DNA of 64,000 bases from Luteolibacter flavescens (GTDB lineage Bacteria; Verrucomicrobiota; Verrucomicrobiia; Verrucomicrobiales; Akkermansiaceae): positions 434,001-498,000 of the forward strand of contig NZ_JAPDDS010000003.1 in assembly GCF_025950085.1 (NCBI RefSeq). Direction: 5' to 3'. The notes below the pieces were generated by a model. It did no database searches. It saw nothing but the letters and a program-made list of their open reading frames with translations, and had not been told where the DNA came from. Shown here piece after piece: positions 35,516 to 46,663 of the stretch. Made by a program: the position numbers and the translations under genes. Within the stretch, counting starts at the first letter, position 1; every line of letters starts with the position of its first letter.

Positions 35516-35898
35516 ATCTCCTCCGCCTCCATCACGCCGCGATCATCGCTTCGGACTATCCGCGGTCGAAGGCATTCTACACCGGAGTGCTCGGGCTGAA
35601 GATCATCGCGGAGAGGTATCGCGAGGCGCGGGACTCGTGGAAGCTGGACCTGGAGCTGCCGGACGGCACGCAGATCGAGCTCTTTTCCTTTTCCGATCCA
35701 CCGGCTCGCCCGAGCTACCCGGAGGCGTGCGGCCTGCGGCATCTGGCATTCACGGTCGCGGATGTGGCGGAAGCGGTGAGGCTGTTAGAGGAGAAAGGAG
35801 TGACCGTGGAGGCGGTTCGCGTGGATGAGCTGACCGGCAAGCGCTTCACTTTCTTCGCCGATCCGGACGGGCTGCCACTGGAGCTGTATGAGGCCTAG
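35512..35898 (+). CDS. VOC-family (glyoxalase/dioxygenase fold) protein
   Basis: Protein of 128 residues with the two beta-alpha-beta-beta-beta halves of the vicinal oxygen chelate fold. Probable metal ligands are H8 (LHHAAIIASD), E56 (TQIELFSF), H77 (LRHLAFTV) and E124 (LPLELYEA), the pattern of glyoxalase-I-like proteins. It most resembles the short YaeR/GloA2-type group, whose substrates are uncertain. The start overlaps the stop of the preceding membrane-protein gene, so it is expressed with that operon. It is convergent with the WYL regulator, whose gene ends 6 nt away. Confidence 0.82.
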   Translation: MNLLRLHHAAIIASDYPRSKAFYTGVLGLKIIAERYREARDSWKLDLELPDGTQIELFSFSDPPARPSYPEACGLRHLAFTVADVAEAVRLLEEKGVTVEAVRVDELTGKRFTFFADPDGLPLELYEA

Positions 35899-35903
35899 CC
35901 GCT

Positions 35904-36866
35904 TCACACGCCTACCGTCTCTTCCGCATACATCCCAGCGAGTTCCCTGGCCACCGCCCCCATCCTCTCGCGGAGTTCGGGCGGATGCACGGCCTCGACA
36001 CGCCTGCCAAAGCCCAGCAGCCACTCGGCCATCCACGGGACCGAGAAGCTCAGCACCTCCAGCTTCACTCGGCCATCCGCCTGCAGGTCGCTGGAGACCG
36101 GCGTGCATGGCATCTCGAGGCGGAAGCGCTCCAGCACCTCCTGATCCACGAGCACGGTGGCGGGCGTGAGTTCATGGCACTCGATGGAATCGCGCAGGAA
36201 ATCCTTCACCGAGAATCCCGCGTGGCCCTCGAAGCACTCGCCGAGCACTTCCCAGCGGGCGACGCGGTCGAGCCGGAAGTCACGGAAATCCCGCCGCACA
36301 CGGCACCATGCGATGAGGTGCCACTGGCGGGAGTAGAAGATCAGCCCCACCGGCTCCACGATCCGGTCGGTGAGCGTGCCGCGGTTCGCCGTATTGTAGA
36401 GGATGGCGAGGCACAGGCGGCGCACGATCGCATCCTGGATCGGCATCAGCGACTCGCGCTTCGCGCTGTCATCCGGCCTGCGGAACCACACGCCCACGGC
36501 ATCCTTCAGGCGGTGGAGATAGTCCCGCTTTTCCTGCGGGAGCACGGAGCGGACCTTCAGCAAGGCGGAGCGCAGCGCGTGCTTCAGCGAGTCATCCGCG
36601 ATCTGCTCCGTCACCTCCCCGCTCATGAAAAGCGCGGCGGCCTCGTCCTCCGTGAACATCACCGGCGGCATGTGATACCCACGCACCAGGCTGTAGCCGA
36701 CACCCGCCTCCGCGATGATCGGCACGCCCGCTTCGCCCAACGCCGAGAGATCCCGGTAAACGGTCCGCACGCTGATCTCGAAGTGCCCCGCGATCTGCTC
36801 CGCCGTGATCACCCGCTGCCCTTGGAGCAGCAGGATCATTCCCGTCAGGCGGTCGATGCGGTTCAT
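35904..36866 (-). CDS. HTH/WYL-domain transcriptional regulator
   Basis: Protein of 320 residues from the ATG at 36866 (MNRIDRLTGMILLLQGQRV). An upstream in-frame extension is antisense to the next gene and is not family-like. The N-terminus is a DeoR/HTH_11 winged helix (ITAEQIAGHFEISVRTVYRD, LSALGEAGVPIIAEAGVGY). A WYL domain follows from about residue 135 (LIFYSRQWHLIAWCRVRRDF) and a C-terminal WCX-like extension ends the protein. Such proteins are ligand-responsive transcription factors, often of DNA-damage or metabolic genes. The divergent secreted-protein gene (37026) is the nearest possible target; this is inference. Confidence 0.9.
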   Translation of the reverse strand: MNRIDRLTGMILLLQGQRVITAEQIAGHFEISVRTVYRDLSALGEAGVPIIAEAGVGYSLVRGYHMPPVMFTEDEAAALFMSGEVTEQIADDSLKHALRSALLKVRSVLPQEKRDYLHRLKDAVGVWFRRPDDSAKRESLMPIQDAIVRRLCLAILYNTANRGTLTDRIVEPVGLIFYSRQWHLIAWCRVRRDFRDFRLDRVARWEVLGECFEGHAGFSVKDFLRDSIECHELTPATVLVDQEVLERFRLEMPCTPVSSDLQADGRVKLEVLSFSVPWMAEWLLGFGRRVEAVHPPELRERMGAVARELAGMYAEETVGV

Positions 36867-37025
36867 CGGTGGCGATCCTCCACCATGCCCTGAGCCTCCC
36901 TCAAGGCGAAAGCTCACCGGCCTGCTCGGACGGAAACGCCTCCATTCCCGGACGAAGATGAGTCGATGGCTCACCCGAGCGGAATTGACGCGGATGACAT
37001 TCTGACATTCTATTCTCATCAACCC

Positions 37026-38468
37026 ATGCACCTCCCTACCCATTGGCGCCTCGCGTCCTGGCTGGCACTTCTCTGCGGCCTCTCCACGCCTGCGATTGCC
37101 CAGACGCGCCACCCCGTGATCTCGCGGGTGGAGATCATGTTTTCCGTGGTGAGCCACTACAGCCACATCTCCGACAGGGTGAATTTCTACAACTCTCACG
37201 GCGTTCCTCGGGGTAACACCAACTACGCGGTGCCCCATCTGGTTTACGATCCCATCGTCACCCTCTACAATCCCTACAACACGCCGCTCACCATGACGCG
37301 GTCGCGGATCAAGATCTGGGATCCGCCGATCGGCTTCGCTTTCAAGAAGAACGACGCCCACCTACGGGACGATTTCGCGGAGGACAAATTCCACGGGCTC
37401 GCCCGCTTCCAGATCCAAGGCGAGTCCGACCCTACCGCCCGCAAGACCTTCACCCTGAGCCTGAGCGAGCAGAGGTCGACCGGGCAACCGGGTGGAAACA
37501 TCACCCTCCAGCCCGGCGAGAGCCGGACTTTCTACCCATGGGTGGAGACGAACTGGACCTGGGGGCAAGAGACGGCCGGAGGCTTGACGTATCGCTCCTT
37601 CTTCGACTGGAGCCGGGACAGTGATTTCACCAACCGCGACCCTCGCACCGGCAACCTTTTCGGAACCGAGACGATCTCCCGTGGATACTTCAACTACCCT
37701 GATTTCCGCGCTGGCTTTCAGACCGATGGCTTGTCACTTGCATCGGGCCGTCCGCAGGCGTCCCGATACGACTTCGAGATTGCTCGCAATTGGACCGGCA
37801 ACTGGGTGGGGATGAAATTCACGGACATCTTCAGTGTCCGCGTGAAACCGATGCGGACCAATCCCACCAACGGGGCGGACTTCCAGGTGGACCTGCTGAA
37901 GGGGCAGGTCCAAGACACCACCCGGGATGGTGTGAAAGCATTCCCGATGGATTTGGCAAATATCATCGACCACACGGATCAGTCAGCCATCTCCAGGAGA
38001 TTCCGGGTCGGTCAAATCTTGCAGACTCCGACCGACAGTACCATCGGCGGCAAGAGCCCGTTTGCCAGCCTGATCATGATCGCGAAGGCGTCGGCCCTGC
38101 GTGGAAACCACTTCTACACCACGCCGGCGACGCCCGCGTCGGATCTCTACGAACTGCACTTCGCGGAGACGATGGATTTCAGCCAAGATGTGGTGGTCAG
38201 TCCGGGAGACATTCCGGTCGGCGGTCCCGTGATCACCGGCTACAGCCGCATCGGGGACAAACTCTACATCGACTTCTCCGGCCAAGCGAATCGCTTCGGC
38301 ATCAGCAATTGGAAAGTCCGCGGCACCGATTCGCTGGAAGACGGCTTTCGCGACGACCTCGGAAGCGTGACGACCGTCATGGCTGGCATGTCCGCCAGCG
38401 GGATTTACAAGGCGATCATCGACATCAGCGGCCGCGGTGATCGCTACTTCGTGCGGATCGAGGAGTAG
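37026..38468 (+). CDS. Secreted protein of unknown family
   Basis: Protein of 480 residues starting at the ATG at 37026, which gives a signal peptide (LASWLALLCGLSTPAIAQ). The mature part is rich in aromatic residues and Asn and is predicted by eye to be mostly beta strands (LVYDPIVTLYNPYNTPLTM, SRTFYPWVETNWTWG). The last 90 residues (PGDIPVGGPVITGYSRIGD ... DRYFVRIEE) look like the short beta module that ends other secreted proteins of this window (FFRVKV, FLKIEV). I do not recognise the main domain. It is divergent from the WYL regulator and 54 nt upstream of the DUF2314 gene. Confidence 0.65.
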   Translation: MHLPTHWRLASWLALLCGLSTPAIAQTRHPVISRVEIMFSVVSHYSHISDRVNFYNSHGVPRGNTNYAVPHLVYDPIVTLYNPYNTPLTMTRSRIKIWDPPIGFAFKKNDAHLRDDFAEDKFHGLARFQIQGESDPTARKTFTLSLSEQRSTGQPGGNITLQPGESRTFYPWVETNWTWGQETAGGLTYRSFFDWSRDSDFTNRDPRTGNLFGTETISRGYFNYPDFRAGFQTDGLSLASGRPQASRYDFEIARNWTGNWVGMKFTDIFSVRVKPMRTNPTNGADFQVDLLKGQVQDTTRDGVKAFPMDLANIIDHTDQSAISRRFRVGQILQTPTDSTIGGKSPFASLIMIAKASALRGNHFYTTPATPASDLYELHFAETMDFSQDVVVSPGDIPVGGPVITGYSRIGDKLYIDFSGQANRFGISNWKVRGTDSLEDGFRDDLGSVTTVMAGMSASGIYKAIIDISGRGDRYFVRIEE

Positions 38469-38522
38469 TTCCCGCCCCTTCCCGCTCGCCAAGCCCACGG
38501 CGATCCGCTCTTCTCCCGACAT

Positions 38523-39854
38523 ATGCGAACCTTGGCGGATGAAGCGAAGCAGGACTCGAATTTCGCATTCCTGGGAGTTGCGTTGGGCATCTGGATATCC
38601 TTCCAGATGTCTCCCACCTTCGGTCCTGTGGTGACCGTGCTGTTTCTTGCGCAGGCCGTCCTGCTGAGGATGCGGATGAAGGCAGGCATCATCGTGGCCA
38701 TGCTCACCTATGCCTGCGGTGCCGCGTGGTTCGGTTGGGCACTCTGGGCGCTCGGTTTCAACTGGGGACGCGCCATCGGCATTGCAGTCATGGTGTTCTC
38801 CATCATCGGACGGTGGAACAAATTCGGGGATCTGCTGCGCGGCGAGGCATCATGGGACGACTCCGATGACAAAGACGAGCGCCGCGCCATGGCGCTGAAC
38901 CAGGCCCGGGAGCAGGAGAGCAACGATGACGACGCGGATGAGGAAAACAAGCCGCTGACTTCCATCGTGCTGCTCCGCCGCTCCCCGAAGCCGCTGGATG
39001 ACAAGATCCTGCTGGAGTATCTGCGCGATGCTTGGGACGAGCAGCGGAAGTTGGGCGAGGACGATCTTTTCGCCGTCGGCGACAATCCAATCTTCATCAT
39101 CAAGAGCCCGCAGGGCATGTGGATGGTGCACAATCACCCCCGCCCCTACTTTGACGAAAGCCCGGCCCCGAAAATGGGCGAGCTTCGCCTGCGGAAGGCA
39201 CTCGAGGATCACACCGCCTGGATCTCCGTGGATCTGATGAATGGCTTCCTCGGCGACCTGCCGACGGACGTTTACTACCCCTACATCTTCCGCCTCATCC
39301 GGGAATTGGCCGATGAAGACACGCTCGCGATCCTCCGCCCGGAGACCGGCCAGATCAATGTCTGGAATGACGAGGTGGCGAAGAGCCTCGGCTCGACGGA
39401 CCCGCTGGAGGACTTCGCAACGCCGGTGCATTCCCCGGTCATCACCGTGCCGGACGATGATCCGCGGATGAAGGCTGCCGTGGAGGAAGCCCGCCGCAGC
39501 TTTGGGACCTTCCGCGAGGAATGGGCCAAGCGCGATCCCGAGGACACCTACATCGTGAAATCCGGCCTGCGCGGCGAGGAAAGCTCCGAGATGATCTGGA
39601 TCGAAGTCACGGGCCTGGAGCCAGACTTCATCCACGGCACCCTGGCCAATGAGCCCGTCGATCTCGATGGAAAGCGCAAGGGCGACCGCGTGGAGGCCCC
39701 GGTCTCGGATCTCTACGACTGGGCCATCCTGAAAACAGGCGCGGATGCGCCCATGGGACTCTTCACCGAAAAGATCGTCCATCAGGTCCAGCGCGAGGCA
39801 CGCGGGAAAGCCACGGGGACCTCCGGTCCGGATGCAGCCACCGCTCCGTCGTGA
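38523..39854 (+). CDS. Membrane protein with C-terminal DUF2314 domain
   Basis: Protein of 443 residues. The first 100 residues contain about three membrane helices (FAFLGVALGIWISFQM, VVTVLFLAQAVLL, AGIIVAMLTYACGAAWFGWA). An acidic linker (ESNDDDADEENK) follows. The middle is an uncharacterised alpha/beta domain (SIVLLRRSPKPLDDKILLEY). Residues from about 325 match the DUF2314/YegJ pattern (FREEWAKRDPEDTYIVKSGL, EMIWIEVTGLEPDFIHGTLA, VSDLYDWAILK). DUF2314 proteins have no established activity. The gene lies on the same strand as the preceding secreted protein and is convergent with the cupin gene, 7 nt away. Confidence 0.7.
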   Translation: MRTLADEAKQDSNFAFLGVALGIWISFQMSPTFGPVVTVLFLAQAVLLRMRMKAGIIVAMLTYACGAAWFGWALWALGFNWGRAIGIAVMVFSIIGRWNKFGDLLRGEASWDDSDDKDERRAMALNQAREQESNDDDADEENKPLTSIVLLRRSPKPLDDKILLEYLRDAWDEQRKLGEDDLFAVGDNPIFIIKSPQGMWMVHNHPRPYFDESPAPKMGELRLRKALEDHTAWISVDLMNGFLGDLPTDVYYPYIFRLIRELADEDTLAILRPETGQINVWNDEVAKSLGSTDPLEDFATPVHSPVITVPDDDPRMKAAVEEARRSFGTFREEWAKRDPEDTYIVKSGLRGEESSEMIWIEVTGLEPDFIHGTLANEPVDLDGKRKGDRVEAPVSDLYDWAILKTGADAPMGLFTEKIVHQVQREARGKATGTSGPDAATAPS

Positions 39855-39861
39855 GGCCGGC

Positions 39862-40323
39862 TCACACGTAGTGGATGCCGTGCTCGGTGCTGATCGCGAT
39901 GACGCGGTCCATGTCCGGGCCATCCTCACGATTGAACTCATCCGCGACGCGCGCGAAGAAGGTCTCGAAGCCCGATGGCGCGGTGTGGATGATCTGCTTC
40001 AGCGGAGTCTCCCCGGCATTCCGAAAGGTGTGGACGGATCCGCGCGGCATGAAAACCGCCGTGCCCGGTGGGACCTCCGTCCACTCTCCATCCTTGAAAA
40101 ACTCGGCCCGGCCCTCGACGACGTAGAACCACTCGTCCTCGTGATCGTGCCGGTGAGGCGGCGGGCCACCGCCCGGTGCGGTGACATTCACGAACATGGT
40201 GTAGCGGCCCCCGGTTTCCTCTCCAGTGAGCTGGAAGGACGCGGTATCGCCGAAGGCATGGAGGACCTTTGCCTCGGCGATGGGGACGATGGAGGGGGGA
40301 AAAGGCATGGTGGTCGTGCTCAT
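39862..40323 (-). CDS. Cupin-domain protein
   Basis: Protein of 153 residues from the ATG at 40323 (MSTTTMPFPPSIVPIAEAKV). A longer frame from 40374 adds a basic stretch that is not family-like. Both cupin motifs are present: GGGPPPHRHDHEDEWFYVVE, with His-x-His and Glu metal ligands, and PRGSVHTFRN with the last His. Small single-domain cupins act as metal-dependent oxygenases, isomerases or sensors; the substrate cannot be inferred. The GH63-like gene is divergent, with its start 116 nt away. Confidence 0.85.
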   Translation of the reverse strand: MSTTTMPFPPSIVPIAEAKVLHAFGDTASFQLTGEETGGRYTMFVNVTAPGGGPPPHRHDHEDEWFYVVEGRAEFFKDGEWTEVPPGTAVFMPRGSVHTFRNAGETPLKQIIHTAPSGFETFFARVADEFNREDGPDMDRVIAISTEHGIHYV

Positions 40324-40439
40324 CAACCACCGGCCTAACGAATTTTTCAGCCGCCGCAATCCGTTGTTTCTCATTTGGATCTAAAGACCCGGCACACTCT
40401 TCCTAGCGCGATGCACGGTTCGTGCTCTAGCCTCCCCCC

Positions 40440-43115
<2,676 letters not shown>

Positions 43116-43122
43116 CAAGAAG

Positions 43123-43152
43123 CCCCCTGGGAGCGCGGGCCACTGGCCCGCC
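43123..43152. repeat. Dispersed palindromic element, type B (CTGGGAGCGCG...)
   Basis: The core CTGGGAGCGCGGGCCACTGG followed by CCCGC contains a perfect 7-bp hairpin (GCGGGCC / GGCCCGC, loop ACT, 43135-43151). Related copies lie at 61620-61644 and, inverted, at 61733-61760. It starts 8 nt after the glucosidase stop. Confidence 0.6.
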
Positions 43153-43248
43153 GAAGCACCTGGCAAATCCGCTACTTCTGCAACCCCGCAGAATGCTTCG
43201 CTCCATCAAAAGCGGAGCACCATGAGGAGTACGGACCTACGGTCCACA

Positions 43249-43271
43249 CGTGTCGACGGAACGTCGACACG
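43249..43271. repeat. Dispersed palindromic element, type A (GTCGAC core)
   Basis: Perfect 10-bp inverted arms (CGTGTCGACG / CGTCGACACG) around a GAA loop. Copies with the same core occur at 55544 (reverse orientation), 55668 and, degenerate, at 25525. All are intergenic. Confidence 0.65.
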
Positions 43272-43279
43272 CCTCAGGA

Positions 43280-43309
43280 CTGGAACTACGACATACATCG
43301 TAATTCCAG
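43280..43309. repeat. Imperfect hairpin in the gap after the glucosidase gene
   Basis: CTGGAACTACGA pairs with TCGTAATTCCAG at 11 of 12 positions around a CATACA loop. It is the last of several palindromes between 43116 and 43333, which include GGACC-TAC-GGTCC at about 43233. There is no T tract, so it is not a classical terminator. The rest of this 218-bp gap holds no gene that I can see. Confidence 0.5.
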
Positions 43310-43333
43310 CCCCGCTTCAAAGCCTGCCTCCAG

Positions 43334-45988
43334 TCACTCCCCGCTCGCCTTCCGGATCTCCCGCGTGGTCGTCTCACCACTCGGAGACTTGGTTTGGATC
43401 ACGATCTTCTCCGGAGTGACGCCTTGGAGGAAGTATTCCTTTCCCGAGGTATCACCTGGCAGAGTGAATTTCGTGTCTTCCTCCACCAGGATTTCCTGCC
43501 CTCCGGATTTCAGGACTGCACTACGGTCATAGTAGGCCTTCGCCTCCAGCTCGACATCGGGAAGCCCTGCCTGGGACTCATACCTCGCGCCCTTTTTGTT
43601 CGGCTTCAGGTCTTCGTATCGGGCGAACATCACTCGCTGGGTCAGCCCGGTCCGCTCGCTCGTCACCTCGCGCTCCTCGACACCGAGGAACTTGAAGCGC
43701 CCGGCAAACGCTCCGTCCTTGAAGAACTCGTCACCCGGGGAAAGCATGGCATCCGCGCCCACACGATTCTGCAGCTTCGTGCTCTTGTCAGAAGCGACTC
43801 CCACGAATCGCGGCGCCCACTTGCCACCCGACTGCAGGCCGAACTGCACGTACCACATCGTGGACTCATCCCTGAGGTAGCTGACGCCTTCCAAGGCATC
43901 CGCCTGCTCCTCCACCACCGGCAGCGGCGGCAACGGAAAGCGGCCGTGACGCGCCACCATCGAGATGAATTCCGACCGCTGCTCCTTCGCATCATCGGCC
44001 AGCGCCGGCCGCGCGATCTCCACCACCTTTTGCCACGGCATATCGGCCAGCTCCGGCATCTGCCGCAGCTTCATCCCGAACAAGGCGACCGCGGAGGCGA
44101 AGCGGAAATCATGGCCCGCCTGCTCCCATGCCTGCGGCTCGCCCGTCAGCGGCGACTCGATCAATTGGCTCACATCACCTTCGGGGTGCTTGTAGCGCAG
44201 CTTCAGCGTGAGCCAGTCATCGCTCGCCACCGTTTCCTTTTCGACGGGCTTCTGATAACGCAGGCCGTCCACATTCCCGGTATTCGGCATGTCCACTCCC
44301 GGAGGCACGATTTCATAGAATGCGGTGACGGTGTGACCCGCACCGATGTCCCCGGCATCCACCTTGTCGTTATTGAAGTCCTCGTGGCGCAGGATGCGAT
44401 TCGCATAGCCGATGAGCCGGTAGGCCTTCACCTTCGCGGGATTGAATTCCACCTGGATCTTCACGTCCTTCGCGATGGTCACCAGCGTGCCGGTCAGCTT
44501 TTGCAAGAAGACGCGCTCAGCCTCGCCGTCGCCGTCGATGTAGAAGTAGTTGCCATTCCCCTCGTTGGTGATCGCCTCCAGCATCGCGTCGTTGAAGTTG
44601 CCCGTGCCGAAGCCCACGACGCTCAGGCTCACGCCCTTCGCCGCGCCTTCTTTCACGAGCGTCACCAGATCCCCCTGCCCCGTGGTGCCAACATTGAAGT
44701 CGCCATCGGTCGCGAGGATCACGCGGTTCACTCCGCCGGGCACGAGATTCCGCGCGGCCATCTCATAGGCCCGCTTGATACCCGCGCCGCCATTCGTCGA
44801 ACCACCGGCTTCGAGCTTCTCGATCGACCGGATCGCGGTGGAGAGGCCCTGTTCATCCAGCCGAGTCGGATCAAGGACCACGCCCTCGCTGCCGGCATAG
44901 ACGACGATCCCGAGGCGGTCCCGCTCATCGAGTTGGTCGAGCAAAACACGCATCGAGCGCTTCAGCAGCGGCAGCTTCGCCGGATCCTGCATCGAGCCGG
45001 ACACATCGATGAGGAAGACGAGGTTCGATGCCGGGCGCGCCTTTGCCTCGATCTCGCGGCCCTTGATCGCCACGCGGGCGAGCAGGTGCTGAGGCTTCCA
45101 CGGGCAAGTCGCCAGCATGCCATGCACCGCGAAGGGACTGTCGTTCTTCGGGCCTTCGTAGCGGTAGTCGAAGTAGTTCACCAGTTCCTCGATCCGCACC
45201 GAGTCCGCCGGGACCGAGCCACCGGCCTGAATCATCCGCCGCACATTCATGTATGACGCCGTATCGACATCGATGGAGAAGGTGGAAAGCGCTTCCTGCC
45301 ATGGCGACTTCCACGGCTGGTCCACGAGGCGCCCGTAGTTTTCCTCCGAGAGCCCGGCATCCGGCACCTGCTGCGGCCTCCGCTCTAACAGACGCTCCTC
45401 TTGTGGCTGGAGTCGACCAAATGACGTCGGACTCCCGTTCATCGACCGCGCCTTGCCCGGACCCATTGCCAAGCCAGAGCCGTGGCCAATCCCCGTGCCC
45501 CGACCTCCGCCTACTCCGCCGCCTTGGCCGAGCCATTCGCCATCCACACTGGCGATGTCTGCTGGCGGAAGCCCATGATCCATGGGACTTGCGGCTGGAG
45601 CCGCGGGCAACTGGAGCTGCGCGGGACTCTCTCTCAGAATGTGATCGTCTTGCGCACCCGCGTCCCGGGAGAGCCTGACCTGAGCATCCACGGCCGGATC
45701 ACGCATGTTCACACGCGGAGCAGCGGACTTTTCCAGGGCTGCAAGCGGAGCCTCCTTCGTGCGACCATGTTGCCAGGTCATCACGCCTGCAGAGACCATC
45801 ACCGCGGCGGCCGCCGCCGTGGACCACAGCACGGCCCGCGGGCCGCGCTTCCGCCGGTGGGCGAGCGCTTTCCCGGCATCCAGCCGGGCATCGATGGCTT
45901 GCAGGAGTTCGTCGTCCGCCTTGCCTCGCGCTTGCTCCCGCAGCAGCGAGTCGAGAAGACGGTCATTCGGATCTTCAGAAGGATTCAT
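43334..45988 (-). CDS. VWA-domain membrane protein (YfbK/DUF3520 type) with anti-sigma-like N-terminus
   Basis: Protein of 884 residues from the ATG at 45988 (MNPSEDPNDRLLDSLLREQA). The N-terminus is a charged helical segment followed by one membrane helix (AVLWSTAAAAAVMVSAGVM), as in membrane anti-sigma factors. A Gly-rich linker leads to a von Willebrand factor A domain with an intact MIDAS (FLIDVSGSMQD; later GGSTNGGAG and LATDGDFNVG). The C-terminal region (about 620-884) begins as a DUF3520-like domain (EFNPAKVKAYRLIGYANRIL) and ends with a unique beta-rich part. VWA domains bind protein ligands through a metal ion. The gene is 23 nt downstream of an ECF sigma factor on the same strand, so a sigma-regulating role is plausible but unproven. 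Confidence 0.8.
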   Translation of the reverse strand: MNPSEDPNDRLLDSLLREQARGKADDELLQAIDARLDAGKALAHRRKRGPRAVLWSTAAAAAVMVSAGVMTWQHGRTKEAPLAALEKSAAPRVNMRDPAVDAQVRLSRDAGAQDDHILRESPAQLQLPAAPAASPMDHGLPPADIASVDGEWLGQGGGVGGGRGTGIGHGSGLAMGPGKARSMNGSPTSFGRLQPQEERLLERRPQQVPDAGLSEENYGRLVDQPWKSPWQEALSTFSIDVDTASYMNVRRMIQAGGSVPADSVRIEELVNYFDYRYEGPKNDSPFAVHGMLATCPWKPQHLLARVAIKGREIEAKARPASNLVFLIDVSGSMQDPAKLPLLKRSMRVLLDQLDERDRLGIVVYAGSEGVVLDPTRLDEQGLSTAIRSIEKLEAGGSTNGGAGIKRAYEMAARNLVPGGVNRVILATDGDFNVGTTGQGDLVTLVKEGAAKGVSLSVVGFGTGNFNDAMLEAITNEGNGNYFYIDGDGEAERVFLQKLTGTLVTIAKDVKIQVEFNPAKVKAYRLIGYANRILRHEDFNNDKVDAGDIGAGHTVTAFYEIVPPGVDMPNTGNVDGLRYQKPVEKETVASDDWLTLKLRYKHPEGDVSQLIESPLTGEPQAWEQAGHDFRFASAVALFGMKLRQMPELADMPWQKVVEIARPALADDAKEQRSEFISMVARHGRFPLPPLPVVEEQADALEGVSYLRDESTMWYVQFGLQSGGKWAPRFVGVASDKSTKLQNRVGADAMLSPGDEFFKDGAFAGRFKFLGVEEREVTSERTGLTQRVMFARYEDLKPNKKGARYESQAGLPDVELEAKAYYDRSAVLKSGGQEILVEEDTKFTLPGDTSGKEYFLQGVTPEKIVIQTKSPSGETTTREIRKASGE

Positions 45989-46011
45989 TGGAAAAGGGAA
46001 AGGGAAAAGGT

Positions 46012-46548
46012 TCAGAGATTTTTCGACAGACACAGCCGCAGAGCATCCCGGGCGCGCTCCAGGCGCTTGCGCAGGGCGGCGGCATTCAGGGAAAGGAGCG
46101 AGGCGGCTTCGTCGCTGGTACGACCTTCATCGTAGGTCACGCGCAGCGCCTCGGCCATCGGCTCCGGCAGCTTGTCCCGGCACTCGGCGAGCCGGGCGAA
46201 GAGAGCGGCATCCCCGGAGGAGTGGGGGGCCAGGGTTTCCTCCAGATGCGACATTGCCTCTTCGTCGAAGGGCACCTCGCGCGAATGGAGGCGGCAGTGT
46301 TCGCGCCACTTGTTCCGGACGATGCCGCGCATCCACGCGGCGAAGTCCCGGGTGACTTCGAATTTGCCGACATTCTGCCACGCCGCGACGAAGGCGTCCT
46401 GCACCAGCTCCCGCGCCGTGCCTTCCGCACCGGCCAAGGCGCGGGCATAGGACAGGAGCGTGAGGTGATGCTGTCGGACGAGATCGGTGAAGCGTTGCCG
46501 GTCCATCGGTTCGGGTGGGGATAGGGCGAGGGCTTGCATGGCTTTCAT
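46012..46548 (-). CDS. ECF-type RNA polymerase sigma factor
   Basis: Protein of 178 residues from the ATG at 46548; ATGs at 46539 and 46506 are also possible. Region 2 is seen in RQHHLTLLSYARALAGAEG and ELVQDAFVAAWQNVGKFEVT, with FAAWMRGIVRNKWREHCR after it. Region 4 is near the end (LPEPMAEALRVTYDEGRTSD, AALRKRLERARDALRLCL). It should direct polymerase to a specific regulon. The VWA protein gene follows after 23 nt and may encode its membrane regulator. It is divergent from the polysaccharide-export gene at 46664, a possible target. Confidence 0.87.
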   Translation of the reverse strand: MKAMQALALSPPEPMDRQRFTDLVRQHHLTLLSYARALAGAEGTARELVQDAFVAAWQNVGKFEVTRDFAAWMRGIVRNKWREHCRLHSREVPFDEEAMSHLEETLAPHSSGDAALFARLAECRDKLPEPMAEALRVTYDEGRTSDEAASLLSLNAAALRKRLERARDALRLCLSKNL

Positions 46549-46663
46549 GAGGCATTGCCAGCAGGACTCCGGATTGTGACATGAATCTTTCCATCATCCG
46601 GCGGATGACGAGGCGGAAAGATTGGCTTGCACGCTCTCACTTTGTTTCACAAAGCTAATTCCG

